64,000 nt of DNA from assembly GCA_031290155.1 (NCBI GenBank), contig JAITOB010000004.1, positions 1 through 64,000 of the forward strand. The letters run 5' to 3'. Source of the stretch: Endomicrobium sp. GTDB lineage: Bacteria > Elusimicrobiota > Endomicrobiia > Endomicrobiales > Endomicrobiaceae. The first letter of the stretch is position 1; each line of letters begins with the position of its first letter. Under the pieces are notes generated by a model. It was given only the letters and a program-made list of their open reading frames with translations, had not been told where the DNA came from and did not search any database. A program made the position numbers and the translations under genes. Shown here piece by piece: positions 49,639 to 58,563 of the stretch.

Positions 49639-50472
49639 TTATACACCTGAATATGCATGAAAACCGCCATCTACCGCAATAACGCTGCCCGTAACAAATC
49701 CGGACGCCTCTTCATCGCAAAGCCACGAAAGAGTGCCAAATAAATCACGTGCTTCGCCAAAACGTTTCATCGGCGTATGACCAATAATTTTATGCGATCT
49801 TGGAGTAAGCGAGCCGTCCGGATTTGTCAAAAGCGTTTTATTCTGATTAGTTACCAAAAATCCAGGGGCAATAGCATTTACACGCACCCCCTGCTCTGCA
49901 AAATATACCGCAAGCCACTTAGTGAAATTATCGATTGCAGCTTTTGCCGCACTGTACCCGGGCACTTTAGTCAGCGGAGTTTGTGCCGACATACTTGAAA
50001 AATTTATAATTGTAGCGCCTTTTACGCCAATTAAACGTTTTGCAAAAATCTGCGTAACAAGAAATGTTCCAAAAAAATTTATTGAGAATACTTTTTCTAA
50101 ATCTTTTAAATTTAGATCAAAAAAAGAACAGATATCAAGATTATCTGCATCTTTAGGATTAAAAATTTCATTTGTGGTATTGGCACTAGGCATATTGCCT
50201 CCGGCGCCGTTTATAATAATATGGTACTGCCCAAAATCTTTATATATCTGTTCTTCTGTTTTGATAAGATTTTCCCTGTCAAGAACATCGCACCCATAAG
50301 GTTTTGCAGTGCCGCCGGCATCTGTAATTGCGCTTGCGATAGACTTAGCTCCTTCAAATCTTCTGCTTAAAACGGCTACTTTCACACCCCTGGAAGCCAA
50401 TTCTTTTGCATAAGCGCCAAGCAGCACGCCTCCAGCACCGGTTATAACAGCTACTTTTTTATTCCATTCCAT
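49639..50472 (-). CDS. uxuB: SDR-type D-mannonate (fructuronate) oxidoreductase
   Basis: A 277-residue short-chain dehydrogenase: the cofactor loop VAVITGAGGVLLGAYAKELA, the catalytic SxnYxxxK in FSSMSAQTPLTKVPGYSAAK, and the C-terminal GSVIAVDGGFHAY. Its place between uxaC and uxuA and its resemblance to SDR mannonate oxidoreductases (the YjmF type rather than the long-chain UxuB of E. coli) indicate reduction of fructuronate to mannonate. The start overlaps the uxuA 3' end by 22 bases and is preceded by AAAAGGGGGGCAATCTTT, another G-run ribosome-binding site. Confidence 0.85.
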   Translation of the reverse strand: MEWNKKVAVITGAGGVLLGAYAKELASRGVKVAVLSRRFEGAKSIASAITDAGGTAKPYGCDVLDRENLIKTEEQIYKDFGQYHIIINGAGGNMPSANTTNEIFNPKDADNLDICSFFDLNLKDLEKVFSINFFGTFLVTQIFAKRLIGVKGATIINFSSMSAQTPLTKVPGYSAAKAAIDNFTKWLAVYFAEQGVRVNAIAPGFLVTNQNKTLLTNPDGSLTPRSHKIIGHTPMKRFGEARDLFGTLSWLCDEEASGFVTGSVIAVDGGFHAYSGV

Positions 50473-51551
50473 AAAGATTGCCCCCCTTTTGTATATTTTT
50501 TAAAAGCATCCCATAATCCCCAGATATACATTATACCGAGTGATCTGTCATATAACCCGTATCCGGGTCGAGGTTTTTCATCCCATATATGCCTGCCATG
50601 ATCCGGACGGACATAATACTTATAACCGACATCAAAATATGCCTTTACAATTTCTGCTATGTCAAGAGAACCGTCAGAGGTTTTATGAGAAGTTTCTGCA
50701 AAATCACCATTTTCAAAACATCTTATATTGCGTATATGCGCAAAATATATTCTGCCACCAAATTCACGGACAATACCTGGGATATTATTTTTTGTACAAG
50801 CTCCCAGAGAACCGCTGCATAATGTAAGCCCGTTAGAAGGATTATCAACAAGGCTTAAAAATTTTTTTATATTATCTCTGCTGGTTATTATGCGCGGCAG
50901 ACCAAATATATTCCAAGGTGGATCATCAGGGTGTATTGCCATTTTTATTCCGCTTTCCTGTGCAACGGGAATAATTTCCTCAAGAAAATACTTAAGATTT
51001 TCCCAAAGTTTGTCTTCTTTAACATTTTCATAAGCTTTGAAAAGTTCTTTTATTTTTGAAAGTCTTTCCGGTTCCCAGCCAGGCATAGTTAAAAGACCTT
51101 CTTGTTTTGACATTTGTTCCAAAAATTCGACTGGATTTATACTATCTGCTTTGGCTTTTTCATAAAAAAGCGTCGTAGAACCGTCAGGCTGAGGTTTATA
51201 TAAATCGGTACGCGTCCAGTCAAAAACAGGCATAAAGTTATAACATACAACTTTTACGCCTGCATTACCAAGATTTTTAAGAGTTGTTTTATAATTCTCT
51301 ATATATATTTTTCGTGAAGGAAGTCCAAGTTTAATATCTTCATGTACGTTAACGCTTTCTACGACGTCAATGTTAAAATTATACTTCTGAGCTTGCGCTT
51401 TAACTTCCTCAATACGCTCAAGCGGCCAACATTCTCCCGCGGGGATATCATGCAATGCCCATACTATTCCGCTTACATCGGGAATCTGCCTTATATGTCT
51501 CAGGGGGATAGGATCAAGGTTTTCGCCATACCATCTAAATGTCATTTTCAT
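50451..51551 (-). CDS. uxuA: Mannonate dehydratase
   Basis: A 366-residue UxuA: MTFRWYGENLDPIPLRHIRQ, PDVSGIVWALHDIPAGECW, then metal-binding text IKMAIHPDDPPWNIFGLPRI and the C-terminal HKTSDGSLDIAEIVKAY and VRPDHGRHIWDEKPRPGYGL. It removes water from D-mannonate to give 2-keto-3-deoxygluconate. It lies three bases downstream of kdgK. Confidence 0.96.
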   Translation of the reverse strand: MKMTFRWYGENLDPIPLRHIRQIPDVSGIVWALHDIPAGECWPLERIEEVKAQAQKYNFNIDVVESVNVHEDIKLGLPSRKIYIENYKTTLKNLGNAGVKVVCYNFMPVFDWTRTDLYKPQPDGSTTLFYEKAKADSINPVEFLEQMSKQEGLLTMPGWEPERLSKIKELFKAYENVKEDKLWENLKYFLEEIIPVAQESGIKMAIHPDDPPWNIFGLPRIITSRDNIKKFLSLVDNPSNGLTLCSGSLGACTKNNIPGIVREFGGRIYFAHIRNIRCFENGDFAETSHKTSDGSLDIAEIVKAYFDVGYKYYVRPDHGRHIWDEKPRPGYGLYDRSLGIMYIWGLWDAFKKYTKGGQSLWNGIKK

Positions 51552-51554
51552 ATA

Positions 51555-52580
51555 CTACCTCTCTACACGACCAGAACCGTCGCCGCCGGCAAGTTTTTTA
51601 ACTTCATCAACTGAAATTTGGTTATAATCTCCTTCAATGGTATGTTTTAAACAACTTGCCGCGGCTGCAAATTCTATCGCTTTCTTGTCTGAATAATTGC
51701 TTATTAAAGAGTATATTAGACCTGCACCAAAAGAATCACCGCCGCCGACGCGGTCAACAATATGTATAAAATATTCTTTGCTAAATAAGAAATCTTTGCC
51801 GTTATAAAGCATAGCTGCCCAGCGATTGTCATTTGCGGAAATAGAACTTCTAAGAGTTATTGCAACTTTTGAAAAATTAAATCTTTTCTTCAGTTCCTCC
51901 GCCACTTCTTTATAACCTTCATGGTTAACTTTTCCAGCAGTAATATCGGTATGTTTTGCTTTTATGCCGAAGACATCTCCTGCATCTTCTTCATTTGCTA
52001 TACATACATCTACATATTTGCAAATTTCACCCATAACTTTACCGGCTTCTTCTTTGGACCAAAGTTTATTTCTATAATTCAAATCGCAGCTTATAGTAAT
52101 CTGTTTTTTCTTTGCAGCTTTACATGCTTCAAGACATATTTCAGCTACATTAGAACCCAAAGCAGGAGTAATACCGGTAAAATGAAACCACTGTACATCT
52201 GTAAAAATTTTATCCCAGTTAAAATCTTCTTTTGATGCCCGCGCTATAGAAGATCCTGCTCTGTCATAAATGACTTTAGAAGGACGCTGGCTTGCGCCCT
52301 TTTCTAAAAAATATACCCCTACGCGTTCTCCTCCGCGCGCTATAAAAGAAGTATCTACGCCGTATTTTTTTAAAGAATTTACACCTGCTTGTCCAATTTC
52401 ATGTTTAGGCATTTTGCTTACAAAAGCCGCATTCAATCCAAAATTTGACAGGGAAACAGCAACATTGGCTTCTCCTCCGCCATAAGTAGCGCCATAACTG
52501 TCTGCCTGAAAAAAACGATAACACCCCTCCGGCGCAAGTCTAAGCATTAGCTCTCCGAACGCTATTACTTTTCTTGACAT
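51555..52580 (-). CDS. kdgK: 2-keto-3-deoxygluconate kinase (PfkB family)
   Basis: A 341-residue PfkB-type kinase. FGELMLRLAPEGCYRF opens it, YGGGEANVAVSLSNFGL follows, and the catalytic GGGDSFGAGLIYSLIS contains the general base aspartate near residue 275. It phosphorylates 2-keto-3-deoxygluconate to KDPG. Context between eda and uxuA makes the substrate assignment firm even though PfkB kinases are diverse. Confidence 0.92.
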   Translation of the reverse strand: MSRKVIAFGELMLRLAPEGCYRFFQADSYGATYGGGEANVAVSLSNFGLNAAFVSKMPKHEIGQAGVNSLKKYGVDTSFIARGGERVGVYFLEKGASQRPSKVIYDRAGSSIARASKEDFNWDKIFTDVQWFHFTGITPALGSNVAEICLEACKAAKKKQITISCDLNYRNKLWSKEEAGKVMGEICKYVDVCIANEEDAGDVFGIKAKHTDITAGKVNHEGYKEVAEELKKRFNFSKVAITLRSSISANDNRWAAMLYNGKDFLFSKEYFIHIVDRVGGGDSFGAGLIYSLISNYSDKKAIEFAAAASCLKHTIEGDYNQISVDEVKKLAGGDGSGRVER

Positions 52581-52623
52581 TTTAGCTCTCCTTGTAGATT
52601 AAAGTTTTTGCAAAGCTTAAAAC

Positions 52624-53592
52624 TCAATTATTTTTTTGAAGGAGATGAACGGCAAAATTACCGATTTCTTCCTTTAAATATACAGAACGCATATTGCCCG
52701 CTTCATCGTATGAAGCAGTTTCTTCACTAAATGCAGCGCAGGCTTTCTTTAAATAATATACTGCTCGCGCCGCATTATTTGTACGCACGGCTATATGTCC
52801 GTTTTTACCCAAAAACTGTTTCTTCATCACTTCTACGCCCAGACCTGCAAAAAAAGATCCAGATCGTTCTTGTTTTATAAAACCAAATAAAGTTTCAAAT
52901 ACACTTGCCGTTTTATCCGCCGCAGACGCATCAGGCATATTAATACCTACATGCTGCACTTCAAAACCAAGCATTGCAGAAACCGCTTCTTTACTTAATT
53001 TTGTAACAGTTTCATAGCTGCCATTTTTAAGCAGCTCTTTATTAACCATCCAGCTACCGCCGCAAGCAACAACTTTATTAAAAGAAAGGTATGTATTTAA
53101 ATTTTTTATATCAATCCCCCCTGTCGGCATAAACTTTATTTTTGTATATGGGGCAGACATTGCTTTAATCATATTAATTCCGCCTGCAGCTTCCGCCGGG
53201 AAAAATTTTACAACATCAAGCCCTAATTCTAAAGCCGCTTCTATATCGCTAGGTGTTGCGCATCCCGGAATTATAGTAATACCCTTATCAACACAATATT
53301 TGACTATTTTAGGATTGAACCCCGGACTTACTATAAATTTAGCGCCTGCGGCAATTGCTCTGTTAACCTGTTCTACGGTTAAAACCGTGCCTGCGCCTAA
53401 AAGCATTTCAGGTATTTGTTTAGATAGGATTTTTATTGATTCTTCGGCAGCTGCAGTTCTAAAAGTTACCTCCGCGCATCCTATGCCGCCGGCATACAGT
53501 GCCTTTGAAAGAGGCAGAGCCTGACCGGGATTATCAAGTACAACAACGGGTACTATGCCAATGTTAGAAATTTCTACTAATAAATTATTCAC
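52624..53592 (-). CDS. eda: KDPG aldolase fused to a C-terminal glyoxalase-like (VOC) domain
   Basis: Residues 1-205 are a class I KDPG aldolase: catalytic glutamate and arginine in AEVTFRT (E41, R45) and the Schiff-base lysine in VVKFFPAEAAGG (K129). It splits KDPG into pyruvate and glyceraldehyde 3-phosphate. Residues about 210-322 form an extra domain beginning GFEVQHVGINMPDAS and ending IGNFAVHLLQK, which looks like one VOC/glyoxalase module. The usual Eda is about 210 residues, so this is a fusion. GTG is the start, with AGGAGG seven bases before. It is the first gene of the hexuronate operon. Confidence 0.9.
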   Translation of the reverse strand: MNNLLVEISNIGIVPVVVLDNPGQALPLSKALYAGGIGCAEVTFRTAAAEESIKILSKQIPEMLLGAGTVLTVEQVNRAIAAGAKFIVSPGFNPKIVKYCVDKGITIIPGCATPSDIEAALELGLDVVKFFPAEAAGGINMIKAMSAPYTKIKFMPTGGIDIKNLNTYLSFNKVVACGGSWMVNKELLKNGSYETVTKLSKEAVSAMLGFEVQHVGINMPDASAADKTASVFETLFGFIKQERSGSFFAGLGVEVMKKQFLGKNGHIAVRTNNAARAVYYLKKACAAFSEETASYDEAGNMRSVYLKEEIGNFAVHLLQKNN

Positions 53593-53632
53593 TGGAAAAC
53601 CTCCTAATTCTGGTTGCGCAGGTAGAGACAGC

Positions 53633-53645
53633 TAACACATACAAC
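53633..53645 (-). promoter_or_regulatory. Operator-like repeat, promoter-distal copy
   Basis: TAACACATACAAC on the plus strand, 41 bases before the eda GTG. It matches the element at 53736-53748 at 11 of 13 positions. See that entry. Confidence 0.4.
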
Positions 53646-53715
53646 CTGTTTGCAGCTTAATTGACAGATTACGACTTCTATCAAAAAAATACAAGGTGTT
53701 TAGTTTAATATTTTA

Positions 53716-53748
53716 ATTATACAATTTTAGAATTTTAACACATGTAAC
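53716..53748 (-). promoter_or_regulatory. Candidate promoter and operator of the hexuronate operon
   Basis: On the minus strand a perfect TATAAT (53716-53721) has no good -35 at the right distance. Instead the 13-base element TAACACATGTAAC (53736-53748, plus-strand reading), which contains the palindromic core ACATGT, covers the -35 position. A near copy lies at 53633-53645 in the leader. The layout fits control by a DNA-binding regulator of hexuronate genes, acting as activator at the -35 or as repressor through looping. No regulator gene is seen nearby. Confidence 0.45.
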
Positions 53749-53793
53749 AGCTTTTAAAAACTGCGTTTAATTAAAAACAAGAAATAAATAATT

Positions 53794-54789
53794 CTACTTT
53801 GAAGCATATAATTTCTTCATATCTTCAAGAGATTTTGGAGTATAATCTTTTGCATGCCCTGCAGTTCCAAAATTTTGCATTTTTGTTATGATAAGATTTG
53901 TAAGAGCCGTCCTTGCTGGCCCAAGATAATCCCTAGGATCGAATTTCTCAGGATTTTCCGCCAAAACTTTTCTTACAGCAGCCGTAATTGCAAGCCTGCC
54001 ATCAGTATCAACGTTAATTTTTGATACTCCAAGTTTAATTGCTTCCTGGAGGCTTGCTATAGGAACGCCGGTTGCTCCCGGCATTTTACCGCCGTATTTA
54101 TTTACTTCGTCAATCAGTTCTTTAGGCACTGAAGATGCGCCGTGCAGCACGATAGGAATATCTATTAAAGCTCTGATTTCTTTCAAAACGTCAAAAGCAA
54201 GATTTGCGGCGCCTTTAAATTTATATGCGCCGTGCGAAGTTCCTATAGCGATAGCCAAAGAATCAACTCCGGTTGCATCTACAAATTTTTTCGCTTCTTT
54301 TGGATCTGTCAAATGTATATTTCCGGAGCCTACGCCGTCTTCCAAACCGCCAAGAGTACCAATTTCCGCTTCTACAGAAACTCCTCTTGCATGAGCGTAT
54401 TCAATAACTGAACGAGTAACTTTTACATTATATTCATAAGTTGAGGCTGTCTTTCCATCTTCCATAAGCGAACCGTCTATCATAACAGACGAAAATCCGA
54501 GATCTACAGCTTTTATTACAGAATCCAAAGAATTTCCATGATCTAAATGCATAACTACGGGAATATTAGGATTTTCTATAACAGCAGCTTTCATCAAATA
54601 TCCTAGATAAGTAAAATTAGAATATTTTAAAGCGCCTCTGCTTGCCTGAATTATTACAGGAGATTGCGTTTCCTTTGCAGCAGACATAATTGCCTGTAAC
54701 TGCTCCATATTATTAACATTGTATGCACCCACTCCATATCCTTTTTTTCTTGCTTCTTCTAAAATTTGTTTGCCTGGTATCAGTGCCAT
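53794..54789 (-). CDS. fbaA: Fructose-bisphosphate aldolase, class II
   Basis: A 331-residue zinc aldolase. [20 protein letters not shown] holds the catalytic aspartate and a zinc histidine, [16 protein letters not shown] follows, and [12 protein letters not shown] and [17 protein letters not shown] supply further ligands. It interconverts fructose 1,6-bisphosphate and triose phosphates, linking the glyceraldehyde 3-phosphate from the Eda step to gluconeogenesis. It overlaps the accA 3' end by ten bases and is probably co-transcribed with it. Confidence 0.93.
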   Translation of the reverse strand: MALIPGKQILEEARKKGYGVGAYNVNNMEQLQAIMSAAKETQSPVIIQASRGALKYSNFTYLGYLMKAAVIENPNIPVVMHLDHGNSLDSVIKAVDLGFSSVMIDGSLMEDGKTASTYEYNVKVTRSVIEYAHARGVSVEAEIGTLGGLEDGVGSGNIHLTDPKEAKKFVDATGVDSLAIAIGTSHGAYKFKGAANLAFDVLKEIRALIDIPIVLHGASSVPKELIDEVNKYGGKMPGATGVPIASLQEAIKLGVSKINVDTDGRLAITAAVRKVLAENPEKFDPRDYLGPARTALTNLIITKMQNFGTAGHAKDYTPKSLEDMKKLYASK

Positions 54790-55805
54790 TTATTTGCCTC
54801 CTCCTGTTTTTTATCTGCTTTTTTTACTGTCTTTTTAACATTATTTTTCGTATTATCTTTATAAACACCCATATTTCTAAATTTTAAATATCTTTCATTC
54901 GCAATTTCTTCATAATTTTTAGACTGATACTGGTCAAGATATTTTCTTAAAACCGTTTTTATATTTCCAGCCATTTTCGCATGATCATAATGGGCTCCGC
55001 CAAGCGGCTCTTTTATAATTTCATCTATAACTTTTAAATTCAATAAATCTTTGGCAGTTATTTTCATTGCATGCGCGGCTTCCGGCGCCCTTGAACCATC
55101 TCTGAAAAGTATGGCGGCACAGCCTTCCGGAGAAATAACAGAATAATAAGCGTTTTCCAACATTAAAACTTTATTTGAAACTCCTATTCCTAAAGCTCCG
55201 CCGGAACCTCCCTCGCCTATAACAACGCTTATAACAGGGACTTTTAAATCAGACATGTCTCTTAAGTTTCTTGCAATAGCTTCCGCTTGTCCTCTTTCTT
55301 CAGCCGCAATCCCGGGATACGCTCCCGATGTATCTATAAAGGTTATTATCGGCCTGTTGAATTTCTCGGCAAGTTTCATAATTCTCATTGCTTTTCTATA
55401 CCCTTCAGGATGAGCCATACCAAAATTTTTATCCATATTATCTTCAAGAGTTCTGCCTTTTTGATGCCCTATAACAACAACGGGAACGTCATCGATTGTG
55501 GCAATACCGCATAAAATAGCCTGGTCATCGCCAAAAACTCTATCTCCGCGAAGTTCTACAAAATCTTTGAAGATAAATTTAACATAGTCTGTAGAATAAG
55601 GTCTTTGCGGTTGTCTTGCTATTTGAACTCTCTGCCAAGGAGTCAAAGCTTTATAAATTTTTTGTTTCAGCTCATCTCTTGCTTTTTCAAAATCTTCAAT
55701 CTGTTTTGATAAATCTATATTGCCGTCTTGATAAGATTCTTTTAAATCTTTAATCTTCTTATCAATTTCATCAATAGGCTGCTCAAAATCAAAAGGTGTT
55801 CCCAT
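54780..55805 (-). CDS. accA: Acetyl-CoA carboxylase carboxyltransferase subunit alpha
   Basis: A 341-residue AccA: an N-terminal coiled region ([20 protein letters not shown]), then [60 protein letters not shown] and [20 protein letters not shown], the biotin-carboxyl transfer core. With AccD it forms malonyl-CoA for fatty acids. AccD is not in the window. The C-terminus has a lysine-rich extension of about 20 residues. RBS AGAGGATAC precedes the start. Confidence 0.95.
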   Translation of the reverse strand: MGTPFDFEQPIDEIDKKIKDLKESYQDGNIDLSKQIEDFEKARDELKQKIYKALTPWQRVQIARQPQRPYSTDYVKFIFKDFVELRGDRVFGDDQAILCGIATIDDVPVVVIGHQKGRTLEDNMDKNFGMAHPEGYRKAMRIMKLAEKFNRPIITFIDTSGAYPGIAAEERGQAEAIARNLRDMSDLKVPVISVVIGEGGSGGALGIGVSNKVLMLENAYYSVISPEGCAAILFRDGSRAPEAAHAMKITAKDLLNLKVIDEIIKEPLGGAHYDHAKMAGNIKTVLRKYLDQYQSKNYEEIANERYLKFRNMGVYKDNTKNNVKKTVKKADKKQEEANKWH

Positions 55806-55817
55806 GTATCCTCTCTT

Positions 55818-56525
55818 TTAAAATTTTCCATAATAATTTACTTTAAAAATTCTTTCATTGGAAATTCTTGAATTTTTATCATCTTTACCCCAACAATCTC
55901 TTATAATACAATCTGCATCTATATATTCTGTAAAAGCAAATCTTAAACCTAAATTAAGCCTTGTATCTCTGTAATCACCTATATTATCATATTCAGCCAT
56001 AAAATACACTGCTTCTTTATAAAGCAGAGCCGTTGCATTTACAAAACCATAAAGTTTAGGTTTTAAAAAAGCATTTATATTAATACCGACATTAAACATC
56101 AGCCCTTCAATAAAAAACTCTCTGCCGACAACAAAATACAGCCCTCTGTCTTTCTGCAAATACTTTTTCTCGCCAGGGTCAAAAAAATAACCCTGCCCGT
56201 CATAGCCTATTGCCGCTACCGGCAGTATCATATTCCCTTCGTAAACCCTTAATTTCACCTGTAAAGTCGGAGTCGCAACTTTTACCTGTTTATCTCCGAC
56301 AAACTGATCTAATTCCCAGGATAATCCTATATTTAAAAGTTTAAAAACGCCAAAATTAATTTTAGAAATAATACCTCCGTTTGAAAAAAATCTGAACCCG
56401 GTAGTATAAGAACCATAACTCAATATCCCTGAAGACGGGGTATCTACCACATACGATTTAGCGGCAAATGCTAAAGAAGCAACACTAAAAACTACAAACA
56501 TCAAAGCAAGCATTTTTTTAATCAT
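55818..56525 (-). CDS. Putative outer-membrane beta-barrel protein
   Basis: A 235-residue protein with a clear signal peptide (MIKKMLALMFVVFSVASLAF, cleavage likely after AFA). The rest alternates hydrophobic and polar residues with many aromatic strand ends (GFRFFSNGGIISKINFGVFK, GLYFVVGREFF), ending in NYYGKF with a terminal phenylalanine typical of outer-membrane barrels. It recalls YjbH-like or small barrel proteins, but I assign no function. It lies 12 bases upstream of accA and is intact. Confidence 0.7.
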   Translation of the reverse strand: MIKKMLALMFVVFSVASLAFAAKSYVVDTPSSGILSYGSYTTGFRFFSNGGIISKINFGVFKLLNIGLSWELDQFVGDKQVKVATPTLQVKLRVYEGNMILPVAAIGYDGQGYFFDPGEKKYLQKDRGLYFVVGREFFIEGLMFNVGININAFLKPKLYGFVNATALLYKEAVYFMAEYDNIGDYRDTRLNLGLRFAFTEYIDADCIIRDCWGKDDKNSRISNERIFKVNYYGKF

Positions 56526-56602
56526 ATAGTTTTCCTCTTTTTAAAAGCGCGCCTGCGGCGCCCAAATTGTATAACTTTATACGTTTATTTTCTACTATTA
56601 AA

Positions 56603-56676
56603 TCGGGGCGACTGGATTTGAACCAGCGACCTCTCCCACCCCAAGGGAGTGCGCTAGCCACCTGCGCTACGCCCCG
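56603..56676 (-). tRNA. tRNA-Pro (anticodon GGG)
   Basis: A 74-base cloverleaf on the minus strand: acceptor CGGGGCG paired with CGCCCCG, discriminator A, D-arm GCGCAGGTGGCTAGCGC, anticodon stem CTCCC/GGGAG with loop TTGGGGT (anticodon GGG), and T-arm with GGTTCAAATCC. No CCA is encoded. It stands between the outer-membrane protein gene and the MerR gene. Confidence 0.95.
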
Positions 56677-56721
56677 ATTTCCAATCAAAAACAAAGACTA
56701 ATATAAATTTCAGCGTTATAT

Positions 56722-57096
56722 TTATTTTCTTAAAAGTTTTAGAATATTTTTAAGCTCTTCTTTTATATTTCTTAAGAATTTAGAATCGGGTAAATGTTCT
56801 AAATCTAAATTTAAATCTATCTGCAAATCTGTAAGTTTTTTGCGTTTATTTCCTATTAAATATTTCTTAGCACCTTCAATTGCGTAACGTTTGTTATACA
56901 ATAAATCTTTTATTTTAAAAATCAGCTCAACTTCTTCTTTGCGATATCTTCTTTGTCCCGAAGACTTTCTGACTGGACGTAAAAGTTTAAACTCGCTTTC
57001 CCAGTATCTCAAAGTGTGTTTTTGAATCATTGTTATCTGAGAAATTTCACTTATCGTAAAATATTCTTTATCAGGTATAGGCGGGATCTGCGACAC
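56722..57096 (-). CDS. MerR-family transcriptional regulator
   Basis: A 124-residue regulator. The N-terminal winged helix YFTISEISQITMIQKHTLRY, WESEFKLLRPVRKSSGQRRY and RKEEVELIFKIKDLLY is the MerR DNA-binding domain. The C-terminal 50 residues form a short helical stretch without the cysteines of metal sensors. The order HU/IHF gene, MerR gene, tRNA-Pro resembles the arrangement I know from deltaproteobacteria. The regulated genes are unknown. Confidence 0.85.
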   Translation of the reverse strand: MSQIPPIPDKEYFTISEISQITMIQKHTLRYWESEFKLLRPVRKSSGQRRYRKEEVELIFKIKDLLYNKRYAIEGAKKYLIGNKRKKLTDLQIDLNLDLEHLPDSKFLRNIKEELKNILKLLRK

Positions 57097-57111
57097 TTTC
57101 TGCCTCCAGCA

Positions 57112-57372
57112 TTATTCAAAAAAATCTTTTGATTGTTTAAATCTTATTTTTTTTATAGGAGCTATGAGAAGTTTTTCACCCGTTTTCGGATTTCTTCCTT
57201 TTTTTGTTTTTGTTTCAAACATATTAAAACTCCCAAAACCGGTTATAACAACTTTATCCCCATTTTTTAACGAATTTGATATTTCTTCAAATACTTTATT
57301 TACCGCTGCATAAGCTTCTTTTTTTGAACTTAAAATTTTAGACAATGCCACTGCAATATCATTTTTCGTCAT
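57112..57372 (-). CDS. HU/IHF family DNA-binding protein
   Basis: An 86-residue HU/IHF-type protein: MTKNDIAVALSKILSSKKEA, GDKVVITGFGSFNMFETKTK, and GRNPKTGEKLLIAPIKKIRF. It differs clearly from the HU at 25905-26174, so the cell has two paralogues. By its position before a MerR gene and tRNA-Pro it may be the IHF-alpha-like member. It lies 16 bases upstream of the MerR gene and is probably co-transcribed. Confidence 0.92.
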   Translation of the reverse strand: MTKNDIAVALSKILSSKKEAYAAVNKVFEEISNSLKNGDKVVITGFGSFNMFETKTKKGRNPKTGEKLLIAPIKKIRFKQSKDFFE

Positions 57373-57436
57373 TTATTTCTCCTGCCTGCTTATATTCAAC
57401 AATTAATTTCCTCTCTTAGCTTTTTACTGTACATTT

Positions 57437-58429
57437 TCATTCATTTTTCGGGCATCTTGTCATTAAATCATTTACAGCTCTGAGAGAATCTTTTCCTTTA
57501 AATAAAATCATGTAAACTTCATTTATTATAGGAAGCTCTATCTTAAACTTTTTACCTATTTCATAAGCGCTTATAGTATTTTTTATGCCTTCGGCAATCA
57601 TATCCAGGCTCTTTTCAGTGGACTCCAAAGTTTTACCCTCTCCAATAGCCTGGCCAACGGCGCGATTTCTTGAATGTCTTGAAAAACATGTAACCATTAA
57701 ATCTCCCAGTCCCGAGAGACCGTAAAAAGTCTGCTCTTTCCCGCCTAAAGCAACGCCAATTTTTGCAATTTCCTTGATTCCTCTTGAAACAATCGCGGCT
57801 TTAGTATTATCGCCGTAATTTAATCCGTCCATTATTCCGGAAGCTATTGCAAAAACATTCTTTAACGCAGATCCTGTTTCAACGCCTGTAATATCGGTCT
57901 GATTGTATACTCTAAAATACTCATTCATAAAAAGCATCCTGCATTTTTCTGCAGTTTCAAAATTTACTGACGCTGAAGTAACTGCTGTAGGTATTTTTCT
58001 ACATACTTCTTCAGCATGGCTAGGGCCTGAAAGAACTGCAATATTTTTATAAACCCCGTTAAAAATTTCATTTATTACTTCGGACATTCTTAGAAGAGTT
58101 CTATTTTCTATACCTTTTGTTGCGCTGATTATAAGCTTCCCGTCAAGAGATATCCCGCTATTTTTTAACAGCAAACATGTTGATCTCATATGCTGCGAAG
58201 GAACTGCAAATAAAACAGCATCGCTGTCTTTAATACTTTCAAGACTACTCGTTACAGTTAGACTTGAAGGTAAATCTGCACCTGCAGCGAATGGTTTTAT
58301 TATTCTGCTCTGTAAATTTTTTGCTCTTTCCTTGTCAAATTCCCAAAGATCAACATTATGGCCGTTCATAAACAAAAGGGCGGAAAGCGTTGCTCCCCAT
58401 GAACCCGCTCCTAAAATAGTAACTTTCAT
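57437..58429 (-). CDS. gpsA: Glycerol-3-phosphate dehydrogenase [NAD(P)+]
   Basis: A 330-residue GpsA: the Rossmann start VTILGAGSWGATLSALLFMN, LISATKGIENRTL, AVLSGPSHAEEVCRKIPTAV, catalytic lysine in GSALKNVFAIASGIMDGLNYG, and GLSGLGDLMVTCFSRHSRNR. It reduces dihydroxyacetone phosphate to glycerol 3-phosphate for phospholipids. It lies downstream of plsY, which uses its product. Confidence 0.96.
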   Translation of the reverse strand: MKVTILGAGSWGATLSALLFMNGHNVDLWEFDKERAKNLQSRIIKPFAAGADLPSSLTVTSSLESIKDSDAVLFAVPSQHMRSTCLLLKNSGISLDGKLIISATKGIENRTLLRMSEVINEIFNGVYKNIAVLSGPSHAEEVCRKIPTAVTSASVNFETAEKCRMLFMNEYFRVYNQTDITGVETGSALKNVFAIASGIMDGLNYGDNTKAAIVSRGIKEIAKIGVALGGKEQTFYGLSGLGDLMVTCFSRHSRNRAVGQAIGEGKTLESTEKSLDMIAEGIKNTISAYEIGKKFKIELPIINEVYMILFKGKDSLRAVNDLMTRCPKNE

Positions 58430-58563
58430 ATTATTTCCTTATATTTAAAAACAATTTAAATTTCAATGCAGCAAATTCCTGTTATATTGCAAATTGTTGT
58501 ATATTATTTATCTTAACGGCAAAAAATAAAGATAAAAAGCATCCGCATACAAAACCATACTTA

